A DNA stretch of 64,000 bases from positions 8,920,501-8,984,500 of the forward strand of contig CM044316.1 in the NCBI GenBank assembly GCA_024291935.2, given 5' to 3'. Below, in pieces: positions 1 to 11,217 of the stretch; positions within the stretch are counted from its first letter, which is position 1, and every line of letters starts with the position of its first letter. Origin of the DNA: Okapia johnstoni (taxonomy: Eukaryota; Chordata; Mammalia; Artiodactyla; Giraffidae). The notes beneath the pieces are model-generated. The model was not told the origin of the DNA. It saw only the letters and a list, made by a program, of their open reading frames with translations, and ran no database searches. A program made the translations under genes and the position numbers.

Positions 1-550
1 GCCTTGCTCAGGTAGCTGAAGATCAGGCCATCTCCAGGGAGCTCCCTCCCATTCAATGGGGGAGGCAGTTACAGGAACTCCCAGCTCTCCTGTGGTCAGA
101 GCTGGACAGAGAGAGGAACCCCAGGCGGAGGAATCCCAAAGCCGGTAGCAGAGACTGTGCCAAGGGGGCGGTAAGGCTCCATAACGGAGGGGCCGTGGGA
201 GCAGGGTTTTGAAAAACGAGTCTGACCCTGCGTCGCCCCCTTCCTCCTCACTCCTCCAGCGGCCTCTAAGGCCCCCTTCATCCAAGCCCGTCCTCAGGAC
301 CCCGCCCCCAGCCCCTCCATCCAAGCCCTCTCCCAGGGACCCCGCCCCCAACTCCCTCCATCCAAACTCCCGCCGCAGCCCCCCCAATCTAAGCTCTCTC
401 CCCGGGGCCCCGCCCAACCCCCTTCCTCCAAGCCCCCTCCCCCGGGGCTCCGCCCCCAACCCCTCACCCCGCGAACGCCCTCCCTCCCGCCGCCTCCCTC
501 GTCCCTCCTCCCTTCCCTCTGACGCGCTCCTAGGAGATTCCAGGCCTCAC
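1..550 (-). other. DCAF15: DCAF15 intron 1 (partial)
   Basis: This is the start of the first intron of DCAF15, read on the minus strand. The splice donor GTGAGG (complement of 545-550) directly follows the AAG codon at 553-551. The second exon is not in the window. Most of 270-470 is a degenerate GC-rich tandem repeat (separate entry). I see no other gene in this stretch. Confidence 0.85.
274..468. repeat. Degenerate GC-rich minisatellite in DCAF15 intron 1
   Basis: About five imperfect units of roughly 25-45 bp. Most begin with a CCATCCAAGCCC-like core (near 278, 328, 358, 384 and 424), and most continue into a CCCCGCCCCC-like GC box and a CAACCCC tail. The strand that is transcribed into DCAF15 pre-mRNA is G-rich here. 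The unit length and content drift, so it is an old array. It sits 80-280 bp inside intron 1. Confidence 0.7.
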
Positions 551-682
551 CTTGACCCGCTCCAGCTGCTTGAGGACGTGCTCCCGCCGCCGCCCCGCTG
601 CCCGCTTTCCCCCGGCGCCCCCGGGGCCGCCGCCGCCGCTCCCGGCCCCACTGTTCCGCTCCGATTTCGAGCTGGGCGCCAT
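551..682 (-). CDS. DCAF15: DCAF15 first coding exon (DDB1-CUL4 associated factor 15), partial gene
   Basis: Coding part of exon 1 of DCAF15, a substrate receptor of CUL4-DDB1 ubiquitin ligases, known as the target of aryl-sulfonamide degraders such as indisulam. ATG is the complement of 680-682. The 44 codons begin [10 protein letters not shown], run through a Gly/Ala/Arg-rich segment, and end [10 protein letters not shown], which I recognise as the human DCAF15 N-terminus. The exon closes with AAG followed by the donor GTGAGG, in phase 0. The Gly-rich N-terminal stretch is disordered in the family, and the helix starting at [10 protein letters not shown] leads into the DDB1-binding region. 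All remaining exons lie left of the window. Start choice rests on the family match and on the GC-rich leader just upstream. Confidence 0.93.
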
Positions 683-1150
683 TTTCACCCCCTCCCTCCA
701 CTTCCGGAGCAACCGGCCTCTTCGCCCCACCCCCGCCGCCTCTTCATTGGCCGTTGCTCGACACTGCGGCCCGCGGGTTGGGTGACAGCCCGCACTCTGG
801 CCTTTTTCCCGCTACGCCTGTCCATCACTGCCACCTCGACCTTTGATTGGTAGAGACGGTACAGTCCCGGCGGCCCGTCGCCGTATTCCCGCCTTCCCGC
901 AAGGACGCACCCGTCAGAGGCCCCATTTGCGCCCCTCGCTGAGATGACTTTGACCCAATAGGCAGAAGACCCTATCCGTCTCCAGGGCGTCACGCCCCCT
1001 TGTGGCTGGTGGGTTTCCATGGAGATCCAGGCGGTCCTGGCCCGTGGGCGGGGCGATGGGCGCCTGTGGTCCAGAAGGGTCATAATCCCCAGCCCAAGGA
1101 TATCCGCGCCCAGTCCGGGTACAGCGGAGGCCTGGCAAACATCTTGGGGC
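683..1150 (-). promoter_or_regulatory. DCAF15: DCAF15 CpG-island promoter and 5' UTR
   Basis: A GC-rich, CpG-rich stretch upstream of the DCAF15 start codon with no TATA box. On the minus strand there is a consensus ETS/GABP site, CCGGAAGTG (complement of 699-707), and two CCAAT boxes (complements of 746-750 and 846-850). A further CCAAT lies on the plus strand at 955-959. This layout is typical of a housekeeping TATA-less promoter. The transcription start cannot be fixed from sequence. No divergent coding exon is visible. Confidence 0.7.
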
Positions 1151-1216
1151 CACCGGCCGGGCTGAGGAAGGGGATTTACAAAATAAAAGGATGAAATTGA
1201 TTAAAACATCTTTCAG

Positions 1217-2035
1217 GACTTCCCTGGCGGTCCAGTTGTTTCAGGACATGGCTTCAACTGCAGGAGGTATGGGTTCCATCCCTTGTCCAGGGACTAACAT
1301 CCCACGGTGCAGAGGAGTGTGAGAAAAAAAAATTCAGATGGACTGGCGGGCTGCCTGACCAGATCATGATGATGGTAATAACAACAACATTAATCACTTA
1401 TATAGTACTTTACACTTGCCAGAAACAGTTCTGCGCTTAGAATCCTATGTAGCAGATCGCTGTTATGCCCATTTTATAGATAATAATAATAACAGTTGTT
1501 TAATGTCAGATATAAGTATCATCTTCCTGTGCTTTAGCTTATTTAACTTTTTCAAAGCCGTTTTGGAGATGGATCCTTTTATTATCTTCATTTTAAACGT
1601 GGTGAAACTGAGGCTTACAGTGTACTGCTCCTGAACACCTGGCACATATACACCTCAGATGCGTGGGTGTTGTGACCATAATTAGAGAATAATAGAATGG
1701 ATCTGGCTTTCATATTCTTCCAACCTCTGTCTTCACTTATTCAGTAAATACTTATTGAGCACCTACTATGTTCAGTGAATAAGACAGGGCTTATTTATTT
1801 ATGTGGCTGTATCAGGCCTTAGTTGCATCATGGGAAATCTTTTGTTGATTGCAGCACACAGACTCTCTAGTTGTGCTGCATAGACTCCAGAGTGCATGGG
1901 CTCAGTAGTTGCAGCTGGTGGGCTTAGATGCCTCATGGCATGTGGGATCTTAGTTCCCCCACCAGAGATCAAATCAGTGTCCCTTGCATTGCAAGGCAGA
2001 TTCTTAACCTCTGGACCACCAGGGAAGTCCCTAGT
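1217..2035. repeat. tRNA-derived SINEs flanking MIR-like remnants
   Basis: 1217-1335 is a plus-strand ruminant tRNA-derived SINE (ACTTCCCTGGCGGTCCAGTTG head, A-rich tail). 1385-1625 resembles old MIR sequence (ATAGTACTTTACA and GTGAAACTGAGGC cores). 1795-2033 is a minus-strand CHR-type SINE ending in the complement of the promoter head (ACCACCAGGGAAGTCC). Confidence 0.7.
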
Positions 2036-2590
2036 GACTCACTTTTAGAGAAAAAGAATGGAAAGGGAAAATGTAAGTCTGTCAGTGAAGAAACTTGGCA
2101 GATAACACCTCAATCAAGTGATCAAGTTTATCATCATAGTGATAAGTTGTTTGCATGTCATGGGCACTTGATGTGACGTGAGGGCACTTGTACTTTTCCA
2201 AAACCCATAACCTCCATCTGATGAGAAAACATCAGATGATTGTCCCAAATGGAGGGACAGGACTTTCTATAAAAGTCCTACCCAGTATACTTCAAAAGTG
2301 TCAAGGTCATGAGAAAGCATGACCAAGAAACTGGCACAGTTTAAAGGAGTCTGAGAAAATGACGTGATAACCAAATGAAATGTTAGATGTGATCCTGAAC
2401 CACGAAAGGACATCAGAGTAAAACCTGGGGAAACTGACATTATGTCTGTAGTTTAGTAAATAGTGTTATATCAACATTAGTTAATCTCTTAGTTGTGACA
2501 AATATGCCTGGTTAGGCAATATATTAACATTCGGGGCAGTTGGGTGGAGGGTAGACAAGAATTCTTTGTACCAACCACTTTTTCAAATTA
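2036..2590. other. Unassigned intergenic sequence
   Basis: AT-rich intergenic DNA between repeats. I see no conserved coding pattern, splice structure or repeat I can name. Confidence 0.5.
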
Positions 2591-3215
2591 TAGTCTGGTC
2601 AAGCTGCTATAGCAAAAATACTATAGACTAGGTGGGTTTGCAACAAACATTTATTTCTCACATTCCTGGAGGCTGGGAAATCCAAGATCTAGGTTGTGGC
2701 AGATCTGGTATTTGGTGAGGGCCCATTTCCTTTATTGTGGACAGCGTCTCCTTGTTGTACCCTCATATGGTAGAGAGAGAGACATAGAGATAGAAACAGA
2801 GATAGGGAAGGAGGGAGGAAGAGAGAGAGGCAGAGAGCTCGAAAGTTCCCTTATAAGGGCACTACGTGCTGTGCAGTACTAAGTCACTTCACTTGTGTGC
2901 GACTCTTTGCTACCCTATGGACTCTAGTCTGCCAGGCCCCTCTGTCCATGGGATTCTCCAGGCAAGAATACTGGAGGTGGTGCCATGCCCTCCTCCAGAG
3001 AATTTTCCTGAACCAGGGATCAAACTCACATCTCTTGCATCTCCTGTATTGTCAAGCAGGTTCTTTACCTATGAGGGCACTAATCCCATTCATAAAGGCT
3101 CCACCTGCCTGACCTAGTTATTTCCCGAAGACCCCCATCTCCTAATACCATCAAACTGGGGTTTGGGGCTTCAACCTTTGAATTTCAGGGGGACCGGCAC
3201 AGCCTGTAGGACAAG
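2591..3215. repeat. Old interspersed repeat split by a Bov-tA SINE
   Basis: An old repeat (family not assigned, with segments such as CTCACATTCCTGGAGGCTGGGAA) runs 2591-2866 and resumes at about 3070. It is split by a minus-strand Bov-tA SINE (about 2870-3068). The short sequence GGGCACTA occurs on both sides of the SINE, which fits a target-site duplication. A purine-rich GAGA stretch lies at 2770-2840. Confidence 0.65.
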
Positions 3216-3624
3216 TCATCTGTAAATCAAAAAGTACTCCAAAATAAAAAGTTTTTAAAGAGTTGGGAAGCAAGTCATTATGGTTGCTGTGTAGAGGATA
3301 GTTCAGGGGATTAAGCGCAAGAATGGCTTCAGAGAGGCTAGAGAGGGAGGTGATGGTGCCTTGAATTCAGATAATAGCAGTAGAAAGAGAAAAGTGATCA
3401 TATGCAAAGGTGATGGGTGATGCTCATGGCTTGGGTATTGGGATGGAGGCAAGAAGGGAAGACAGTGACCTCCTTCACCAGGATGAAGGAAACCAGACAG
3501 GAGTCCCCCTCATCCCCTTTCCAGAGCCCCAACTACCCAGTGGAAGAGATCTTGTATCAGTTATCCATTGTTGTATAATAAACAACACCAAACCCAGTGG
3601 TGTAAAATTACAATAATCGTTTAG
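3216..3624. other. Intergenic, no gene seen
   Basis: Contains short open frames without homology I recognise. The last 70 bp (GTTATCCATTGTTGTATAATA) look like an old interspersed repeat that resumes after the SINE block at 3625-4200. Confidence 0.45.
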
Positions 3625-4200
3625 TCATTTTTTATATATTTATGTATTTATTTGACTGGGTTGGGTCTTAGTTGTGGCATGCAGGCTCTTCATTGCTACA
3701 TCATACAGGATCTTTCTTTGCAGCACATGGACTCTCTAGTTATGGCATGTGAGCTCCAGAGCATGTGGGCTTCAGTAGTTGTGGCGCACAGCCTTAGTTG
3801 CTCCACAGCATGTGGGATCTTAGTTCCCTAACCAGGCACTGAACTCGCATCCCTTGCATTGCAAGGTGGACTCATATATACATATACATGTCTCTGTTGA
3901 TGTGCAGGCTTTTCTGTAGTTGTGGCAAGTGGGAGCTACTCTCTAGTTGCAGTGCACGGGCTTCTCATCACAGTGGCTTCTCTTGTTGTTGAGCACAGGT
4001 TCAAAGGTGAGAGGGCTTCAGTAGTTGCAGTGTGAGAGCTTGGTAGTTGCAGTTCTTGGGATCTAGAGCACTGACTCAATAGTTGTGGTGCACAAGCTTG
4101 GTTGCTCCAAGGCACATGGGATCCTCCCAGGCCAGGGATGGAACCTGTGTCTCCTGCATTACATGGCAGATTCTTAACTACTAGACCACCAGGGAAGTCC
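3625..4200 (-). repeat. Two CHR-type SINE copies in tandem orientation
   Basis: Two consecutive minus-strand copies of the ruminant tRNA-derived SINE. Each has the TTAGTTGCTCC..TGTGGGATCTTAG body. The second ends with ACCACCAGGGAAGTCC at about 4185-4200. The first (3640-3875) lacks its promoter head, so it was truncated, probably when the second copy inserted. Confidence 0.75.
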
Positions 4201-5520
4201 TAGTCATTTGTATTACTATCTCTTACAATCCTAAGAGTTGGCTGAATTTAGCTGGGCAGCTCTCACTTGAATTCTTTCATACATTCCATTCAGATGATGT
4301 GCTGAGGTTGGAGTCAATTTAGCACATACATATGGACTTAGCACACACATATGCCTTGTATAAGAATAAAAATATTGTCAATATTATTGACAATCCCATT
4401 ATCTTTATTCCCTGTCAAGGTAACAACATCCTAGAATTTTGTCCTACTATCCTCATTATGTTTATATCCCTAAAGAACATAGTGTTTATTTTGCCTGCTT
4501 TGTACTTTTATACAAATGAATTCATAATGGTGGGACTCTCTTATGATTTGCTTTTTTCACTCAACGATATGCTCCTGTGATTCATCCATATTGGGTGTAG
4601 TTGGGGGTGTGTTGGTTTTCACTGTGCTAGGTTGCTTCAGTCGTGTCTGACTCTTTGTGACCCCACAGGCTATAGCCCACCAGACTTCTCTGTCTATGGG
4701 AGTCTCCAGGCAAGAATATTGGAGTGGGTTTCCATTTACTTTTCCAGAGGATCTTCCCAACCCAGGGATTGAACCTGTGTCTCTTATGTCTCCTACGTTG
4801 GTAGGTGGGTTCTTCACCATTAGCACCAGCTACTAGGGAAGCCCTTATTTTCCCTACCATATAGTGAATGCACTATAATTCTCTATTGTCCTGTCAGTAG
4901 AAAGTGCAGCTGTTTCCAGTTTGAGGAAACACGATCAGTGATCAATGCTTGATCATCAATGTATGATCAGTGCTTCTTTGAGCCCTCTTGTACATATCTC
5001 CCAGAGAATCTGTGCAAGAGTTTATCTGAGATCATACATTGGAGTGGAATTGCTGGTGTGTGTCAAATTGTTCTTCCAAAGTGGTTGCATCCATCTACAC
5101 CCGTAACAACAATGTGTGAGCATTCCAGTTGCTCCACATCCTTAGCAACATTTGACATTGTCAGACTGCTTCACATGTGTCCTTCACCAGGTAAGAAACA
5201 CAGCAAGCTGATGTCATTCATCCCTGTGGGGAGCACCCCAGTCAAGAAAAGTATCCATATTCTAGTTTAAAAAAAGATGTAACGTCTCCTGGGAAGCCTC
5301 CTGCCCAAAGCTTGGTGCCCTCTCTGTGTTTCCTTCTCCCAACACGGCAGTGTTACAGCTTCCATGGACTTGTGGTTGACACATGCTTGAGATATGTAAA
5401 TTCTACTGTATATGTAGACCCACAGAAAGATGTGGTAGGTTCTGAGTAGGGGTCCATCTGTTGGGGCAGAGGCAAGCATGGGATCGAAAGGATACAAGAT
5501 GCCCTTAAGAAGCCACTGTT
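4201..5520. repeat. Old repeat remnants and a Bov-tA SINE
   Basis: 4622-4845 is a minus-strand Bov-tA SINE (GTTGCTTCAGTCGTGTCTGACTC through the AGGGAAGCCC end). The surrounding 4430-5200 resembles an antisense L1-type 3' end (phrases such as TGGAGTGGAATTGCTGG and GTTGCTCCACATCC are typical of it). 5270-5520 has nothing I can assign. Confidence 0.6.
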
Positions 5521-5780
5521 GGGAATTCCCTGGTGGTCCAGTGGTTAAGAACCACCTTCTAATACAGGGGACTCGGGTTCAACTCCTGATCAGGGAACTA
5601 AGATTCCACATGCCACTGAGCAGCTAAGCTCAGTGCTACAACTACTTAGTGTGCTAATTCTAGAGCCCGTGCTGCACAGCAAGAGAAGCCCCCTCACAAT
5701 GCAACTAGAGAAAGCCTGAGTGCCACAGTGAAGATCCAGTGCAGCCTCCCACCGTAAACGAAGGCACTATAATTTACTGT
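5521..5780 (+). repeat. CHR-type tRNA-derived SINE
   Basis: Plus-strand element beginning GGGAATTCCCTGGTGGTCCAG, with the body ending near GCAGCCTCCCACCG. The promoter head is tRNA-derived (A box and B-box-like GGGTTCAACTCCTG), but there is no cloverleaf, so it is not a tRNA gene. Confidence 0.8.
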
Positions 5781-5849
5781 GACCAAACCTGTATATGAAC
5801 TAATACAGTTTATTTTTAATAAATACGAACAATTCATATGCATATTGTA

Positions 5850-8285
5850 TACAGTTCAGTTCAGTTCAGTTTAATCGCTCAGTCATGTCTGACTGTTTGT
5901 GACACCATGGACCACAGCACGTCAAGCCTCCCTGTGCATCACCAACTCCCAGAGTGTACTCAAACTCATCTCCATTGAGTTGGTGATGCCATCCAACCAT
6001 CTCATCCTCTGTCGTCCCCTTCTCCTCCTGCCCTCAATCTTTCCCAGTATCAGGGTCTTTTCAAATGAGTCAGCTCTTTGCATCAGTTTGCCAAAGTATT
6101 GGAGTTTCAGCTTCAACATCAGTCCTTCCAATGAACACCCAAGACTGATCTCCTTTAGGATGGATTGGTTGGATCTCCTTGCAGTCCAAGGGACTCTCAA
6201 GAGACTTCTCCAACACCACAGTTCAGAAGCATCAATTCTTTGGCGCTCAGCTTTCTTTATAGTGCAACTCCAACATCCATACATGACTACTGGAAAAACC
6301 ATAGCCTTGACTAGACGGACCTTTCTTGGCAAAGTAATGTCTCTGCTTTTTAATATGCTGTCTAGGTTGGTCATAACTTTCCTTCCAAGGAGTAAGCATA
6401 TTTTAATTTCATGGCTGCAGTCACCATCTGCTGTGATTTTGGAGCCCCCAAAAATAAAGTCAGCCACTTTTTCCACTGTTTCCCCATCTATCTGCCATGA
6501 AGTGATGGGACCAGATGCCATGATCTTAGTTTTGCTAATGTTGAACTTAAAGCCAACTTTTTCACTCTCCTGTTTCACTTTAAGAGGCTCTTTAGTTCTT
6601 CACTTTCTGCCATAAGGGTGGTGTCATCTGCATATCTGAGGTTACTGGTATTTCTCCCAGCAATCTTGATCCCAGCTTGTGATTCCTCCAGCCCAGCGTT
6701 TTTCATGATGTACTCTGCATATAAGTTAAGTAAGCAGGGTGACAATATACAGCCTTGACATTCTCTTTTTCCTATTTGGAACCAGTCTGTTGTTCCATGT
6801 CCAGTTCTAACTATTGCTTCCTGACCTGAATACAGGTTTCTCAAGAGGCAGGTCAGGTGGTCTGGTATTCCCATCTTTTTCAGAATTTTCCACAGTTTAT
6901 TGTGATCCACATAGTTGAAGGCTTTGGCATGTCAGTAAAGCAGAAATAGATGTTTTTCTAGAACTCTCTTGCTTTTTTGATGATCCATCAGATGCTGGCA
7001 ATTTGATCTTTGGTTCTTCTGCCTTTTCTAAAACCAGCTTGAACATCTGGAAGTTCATGATTCATGTATTGTTGAAGCCTGGCTTGGAGAATTTTGAGCA
7101 TTACTTTGCTAGCGTGTGAGATGAGTGCAATTGTGCAGTAGTTTGAGCATTCTTTGGCATTGTCTTTCTTAGGGATTGGAATGAAAACTGACCTTTTCCA
7201 GTTCTGTGGCCACTGCTGAGTTTTCCAAATTTGCTGGCATATCAAGTGCAGCACTTTCACAGCATCATCTTTTAGGATTTGAAATAGCTCAACTGGAATT
7301 CCATCACCTCCATTAGCTTTGTTTGTAGTGATGCTTCCTAAGGCCAGTTTCTGTTAGGTCCATACATTTCCGTCCTTTATTGTGCCCTATCTTTTCATAA
7401 AAGTTCCCTTGGTATCTCTAATTTTCTTGAAGAGATCTCTAGTTTTCCATTCAATTGTTTTCCTCTATTTCTTTGCATTGATCACTGAGGAAGGCTTTCT
7501 TATCTCTCCTTGCTATTCTTTGGAACTCTGCATTCAAATGGGTATATCTTTCCTTTTCTCCTTTGCCTTTAGCTTCTCTTCTTTATCAGCTATTTGTAAG
7601 GCACCCTCAGACAGCTGTTTTGCCTTTTTGCATTTCTTTTTCTTGGGGATGGTCTTGATTCCTGTCTCCTGTACAATGTCACAAACCTCCATCTAGTTCT
7701 TCAGGCACTCGCTCAGATCTAATCCCTTGAATCTATTTCTCACTTCCACTGTATAGTCATAAGAGATTGGATTTAGGTAACACCTGAATGGTCTAGTGGT
7801 TTTCCCTACTTTCTTCAATTTAGGTCTGAATTTGGCAATAAGGAGTTCATGATCTGAGCCATAGTCAGCTTCTGGTCTTGTTTTTGCTGACTGTATAGAG
7901 CTTCTCCATCTTTGGCTGCAAAGATAATCAATCTGATTTTGGTACTGACCAACTGGTGATGTCCATGTGTAGAGTCTTGTGTTGTTAGAAGAGGGTGTTT
8001 GCTATGACCAGTGTGTTCTCTTGGCAATACTGTTAGCCTTTGCCATGCTTCATTTTGTACTCCAAGGCCAAATTTGTTTGTCACTCCAGGGATCTCTTGA
8101 CTTCCTACGTTTGCATTCAAGTCCCCTATAATGAGAAGGACATCTTTTTTGGGTGTTAGTTTGAGAAGGTCTTGTAGGTCTTCATAGAACAATTCAATTT
8201 AAGCTTTTCCAGTCTTCTCCAGCATTACTGGTTGGGGCATAGACTTGGATTACTGTGATACTGAATGGTCACATTGACCATTCTG
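5850..8285 (-). mobile_element. BovB (RTE-clade) LINE, 5'-truncated and decayed
   Basis: A minus-strand copy of about 2.4 kb of the ruminant BovB non-LTR retrotransposon. Its 3' end is the CAGTTCAGTTCAGTT stretch at 5851. Translated minus-strand pieces show, in element order, part of the AP-type endonuclease (IGDLNANVGSQ near 8130-8080), then reverse transcriptase pieces (RKGRRTKDQIASI; the catalytic LRYADDTTLMAE near 6640-6610), then the C-terminal segment (IMASGPITSWQIDGETVEKV, 6520-6470). Stops and frameshifts break it into at least four open frames, so it cannot be active. The full BovB is about 3.2 kb, so the 5' end is missing. Confidence 0.92.
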
Positions 8286-8289
8286 TTTC

Positions 8290-8502
8290 ATAGGTTTATT
8301 TGCGTCATATTTTAGACTCCACATTTAAGTGATATCATAGGACATTTGTCTTTCTCTTTCTGACTTATTTCAGTTAGTATAATAATCTCCAGTTTCAGAA
8401 ATGAGTTCTGATTCATATATGTTTTCCATATTTTCATTTTTATTATATGCCATACATACCTCAATCAAATTTTTAAGATATATTGACTTTACTTGGATAA
8501 GA
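8290..8502. repeat. L1-type 3' end fragment
   Basis: The phrase ATAGGACATTTGTCTTTCTC followed by TGACTTATTTCAGTTAGTAT is typical of antisense L1 3' ends. No coding capacity. Confidence 0.5.
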
Positions 8503-9148
8503 AAATGGCAACCCACTCCATTTTTTAAACATTTTTTTAAGCATTTATTTATTTGGCTGCATCAGGTCTTAGTTGCAACATACAGGATCTTCTTTGTAAT
8601 AGGCGGGCTGTGGAGCATGTAGATTGCCCCATGACATGTGGGATCTGAGTTCCCAGACCAGGGATTGAACCCATGTCCACTGCATTGGAAGGCAGATTCC
8701 TAACCCCTGGACCACCAGGGAAGTCCCCACTCCAGTATTCTTGCCTGGAGAATCCTATGGACAGAGGAGCCTGGCGGACTACAGTCCATGAGTTCTCAAA
8801 GAGTTGGACACGACTGAAGTGACTTAGCCTGACTTTATTATTTACTTTTGGCTGCGCGGGGTCTTTGTTGCTGCATGGGCTTTTCTCTAGTTGTGGCAAG
8901 CAGAGCTACTCTCTAGGTGCCATGCATGGCCTTCTCATTGCTGTGGCTTCTCTTGTGGAGCACAGGCTCTAGGCTCGTGGGCTTCAGTAGTTGCAGCTCC
9001 CGAGCTCTAGAGCACAGGCTCAATAGTTGTGGTGGACAGGCTTAGTTGCTCAGCAGCATGTGGGATCTTCCCGGAACAGGGATTGAACCCATGTCTCCTG
9101 CATTGGAAGGCAGATTCTTTACCACTGAGCCACCAGGGAAGCCTTCAG
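8503..9148. repeat. SINE-in-SINE: Bov-A split by CHR, followed by another CHR
   Basis: A plus-strand Bov-A2-like element begins at 8503 (GAAAATGGCAACCCACTCCA) and resumes at about 8727 (CCACTCCAGTATTCTTGCC). A minus-strand CHR element (8521-8726) sits inside. CCACTCCA appears at both junctions, as expected for a target-site duplication. A second minus-strand CHR follows at 8845-9146. Confidence 0.8.
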
Positions 9149-9339
9149 TCAAATTTTTTATTCAACAGATATACGAGTGTGTAACATGGCAAGGCCCGCC
9201 TCTCCTCTCAGCCCCAGCCACCCAGTTATCCCCTCTGAGACAGCCAACTCATGAAAATATTTAGTTCATGAAAATGATTATGATTGTTAGCCTCACTCTG
9301 CAACTTTTTTGTCTTCACGTTAGCTCTCCTCACTCTAAT

Positions 9340-9835
9340 CCATGTAGTGGTTTGAATCGTGATCCACAAACAGATGTGCTGACATCCTAACCCCAGAACA
9401 TGTGAGCATGACTTTATTGTGGGGGAAAAAAAAAAGAGAGAGAGATGTAATTAAATTAAGGATCTTGAGATTATCCTGGATTAGCCCTAAATCCAGTGAC
9501 CAGTGTCCTTAAAAGAGACAGAAGAGGCAAAGCATAGACAGACACACACAAATAGAGAGAGAGGAAAAGTCCACGTGGAAACCAAGGCAGGGATTGGGAG
9601 ACAGCTAGAAACACTGGGAATGGCAAAGATTGCCAGAAACCACTAGAAACTGGAAGAGAGACAAACAAGTAGTTTCCAAAACGAACCAAGCCTGTGAACA
9701 CCTTGACTTCGGACGTCTAGCCTCCACAAGTCCAAATAAATAATTTGGACTTCTGAAATGAATCCATTGCTGCTGTTTAAAGCCATCCAGTTTGTGATCC
9801 TTGGTTACAACAGCCCCAGGGGGAAATGAATAAAG
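9340..9835 (+). repeat. Ancient LTR-like repeat (MaLR type suspected)
   Basis: About 490 bp with phrases common in old mammalian solo LTRs: TGACATCCTAACCCC, TGTAATTAAATTAAGGATC, CCTAAATCCAGTGACCAGTG, and CCAGTTTGTGATCC near the end. No internal region, primer-binding site or gag/pol/env frame is visible, so it is only a relic. The exact family is uncertain. Confidence 0.45.
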
Positions 9836-9934
9836 TATGTGTAGATCAAGTCCACGGTGGGTCCTAGATCTGTTTGCCTATTATTTCAATAGGACACTTT
9901 TTTGTTGTCTGTTTATCTGTTCCCCTCTTCTGTT

Positions 9935-10395
9935 CATTCATTTATGGCTGTGCCGGGTCTTTGATGCTATGAGTGGGCTTTCTCTGGTTGTGGCAAGCAG
10001 GGGGCCTACTCTCTAGTTGCTGTGCTCAGGCTTCACATGGTGCCGTGGTAAAGAATCCGCCTACCAATACAGGATGCTGGAGACACAGGTTTGATTCCTG
10101 GGTCAGGAAGACCTCCTGGAGAAGGAAATGGCAACCCACTCCAGTATTCTTGCCTGGGAAATCTCATGGACAAAAGAGCCTGACAGGCTACAGTCCATGG
10201 GGTCGCAAAGAGCCGGACACAACTGAGTGACTGAGCACACACATACTCTTGTTGTGGAGTGCAGGCTCTAGAGCTGGGTCTCAGTATTTGTGGCTCACCA
10301 ACTTAGTTGCCCCTAGGCATGTGAAGTCCTCCGGAACTCATGTACCCTGCATTGGCAGGCAGACTCTCAACTACTGGACCACAAGAAAGTCCTAC
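9935..10395. repeat. Bov-A SINE nested in a CHR SINE
   Basis: A minus-strand CHR element is present as two halves (9940-10030 and 10246-10395). A plus-strand Bov-tA/Bov-A element (about 10031-10245: CTTCACATGGTGCCGTGGTA through GACTGAGCACAC) lies between them. The inner copy is the younger. Confidence 0.75.
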
Positions 10396-11217
10396 TATTC
10401 CCCTCTTAGCCAGATTTTTTTCACTGATCACCTGGTATGTGAAAGGCCCTGTTCTTGGTCTGGGGACACAGCAGTGACTATGGCCAAGTGCCCACCTCCG
10501 TAGAGCTGACACTCAGGTGGGGGAGATGGACAGTGGGCAAATATATAAATCAGGATGTGAGAAATGCCAGGAAGAAAAATGAGGCAAGGAAGAAGAAACA
10601 ATGGAAGAAAAAAAAAAAACCTGCTTCTGATCAGGGGATTTGGTGAGGGGGTTCTCTGAGGAAGTGATGTGAAGTTGCTAGCTTTGTGGGATGGAGGGTG
10701 ACAATTTTTACTCTATTTAATGACTTTGCAGGGAACAGTCCTTGTGTGGCCATGTTGGGGGCTATGTAAGAAGAAGAGATGGCTGGTCCTTGTGTGGCCA
10801 TGTTGGGGGCTATGTAAGAAGAAGAGATGGCTGGTCCTTGTGTGTCACAGAGAGGATAATACTGCAAATATTCCACTTGCTCCTCTCCCTCCACCCGATT
10901 ACCCACCCACCCCCACCTCGTCACCCCCATTTCTCCCTTCCTTGCACTCCGGCAGGACCAGGTGACGAGTCCTCACCAATGAGACAGGAGCAGGAGGGTA
11001 GATGGTCCTTCTGAGTGGAGGCACTGAAAAAATGATAGGGAGGCTCTCTTCAACTGCTCTGGCCACGCACAGACTGCAGTTCAGGTCCGTGCAGCCTCTG
11101 TTGGACTGGATCCCAGAATGACTATGGCTCCGAGGCCCTGCTGCTGATCTGTTGAGACTGTGGTGTTTAGTCATTGATCTTTGTGATCATTTGTTATGTA
11201 AAATGGTCTTGCCTGCC
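10396..11217. other. Intergenic, with a short tandem duplication
   Basis: No gene is supported. The interval contains A-rich low complexity (10600-10620), the 48-bp duplication described separately, a C-rich stretch (10880-10950), and unassigned DNA to 11217. Confidence 0.5.
10739..10844 (+). repeat. Perfect 48-bp tandem duplication
   Basis: Positions 10739-10786 and 10787-10834 are identical 48-bp units, and the first bases of a third copy follow at 10835-10844. The overlapping open frames repeat because 48 is divisible by three. No evidence of coding. Perfect identity means it is recent. Confidence 0.92.

Noticed and set aside
209..853. 214-codon Pro-rich plus-strand frame
   Set aside because: Antisense to the DCAF15 first exon and its minisatellite; composition explains the open frame.
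5521..5600. tRNA-like promoter sequences as tRNA genes
   Set aside because: These are heads of tRNA-derived SINEs; none can form an intact cloverleaf. The same applies to all other SINE copies in the window.
5922..7260. Minus-strand frames of 90-218 codons as host genes
   Set aside because: They are pieces of the BovB reverse transcriptase (YADD box and flanking motifs), broken by frameshifts.
10733..11014. Open frame with repeated CGHVGGYVRRRDGW segments as a repeat protein
   Set aside because: The repetition is the 48-bp DNA duplication, seen in several frames and both strands. No start context, splice sites or homology.
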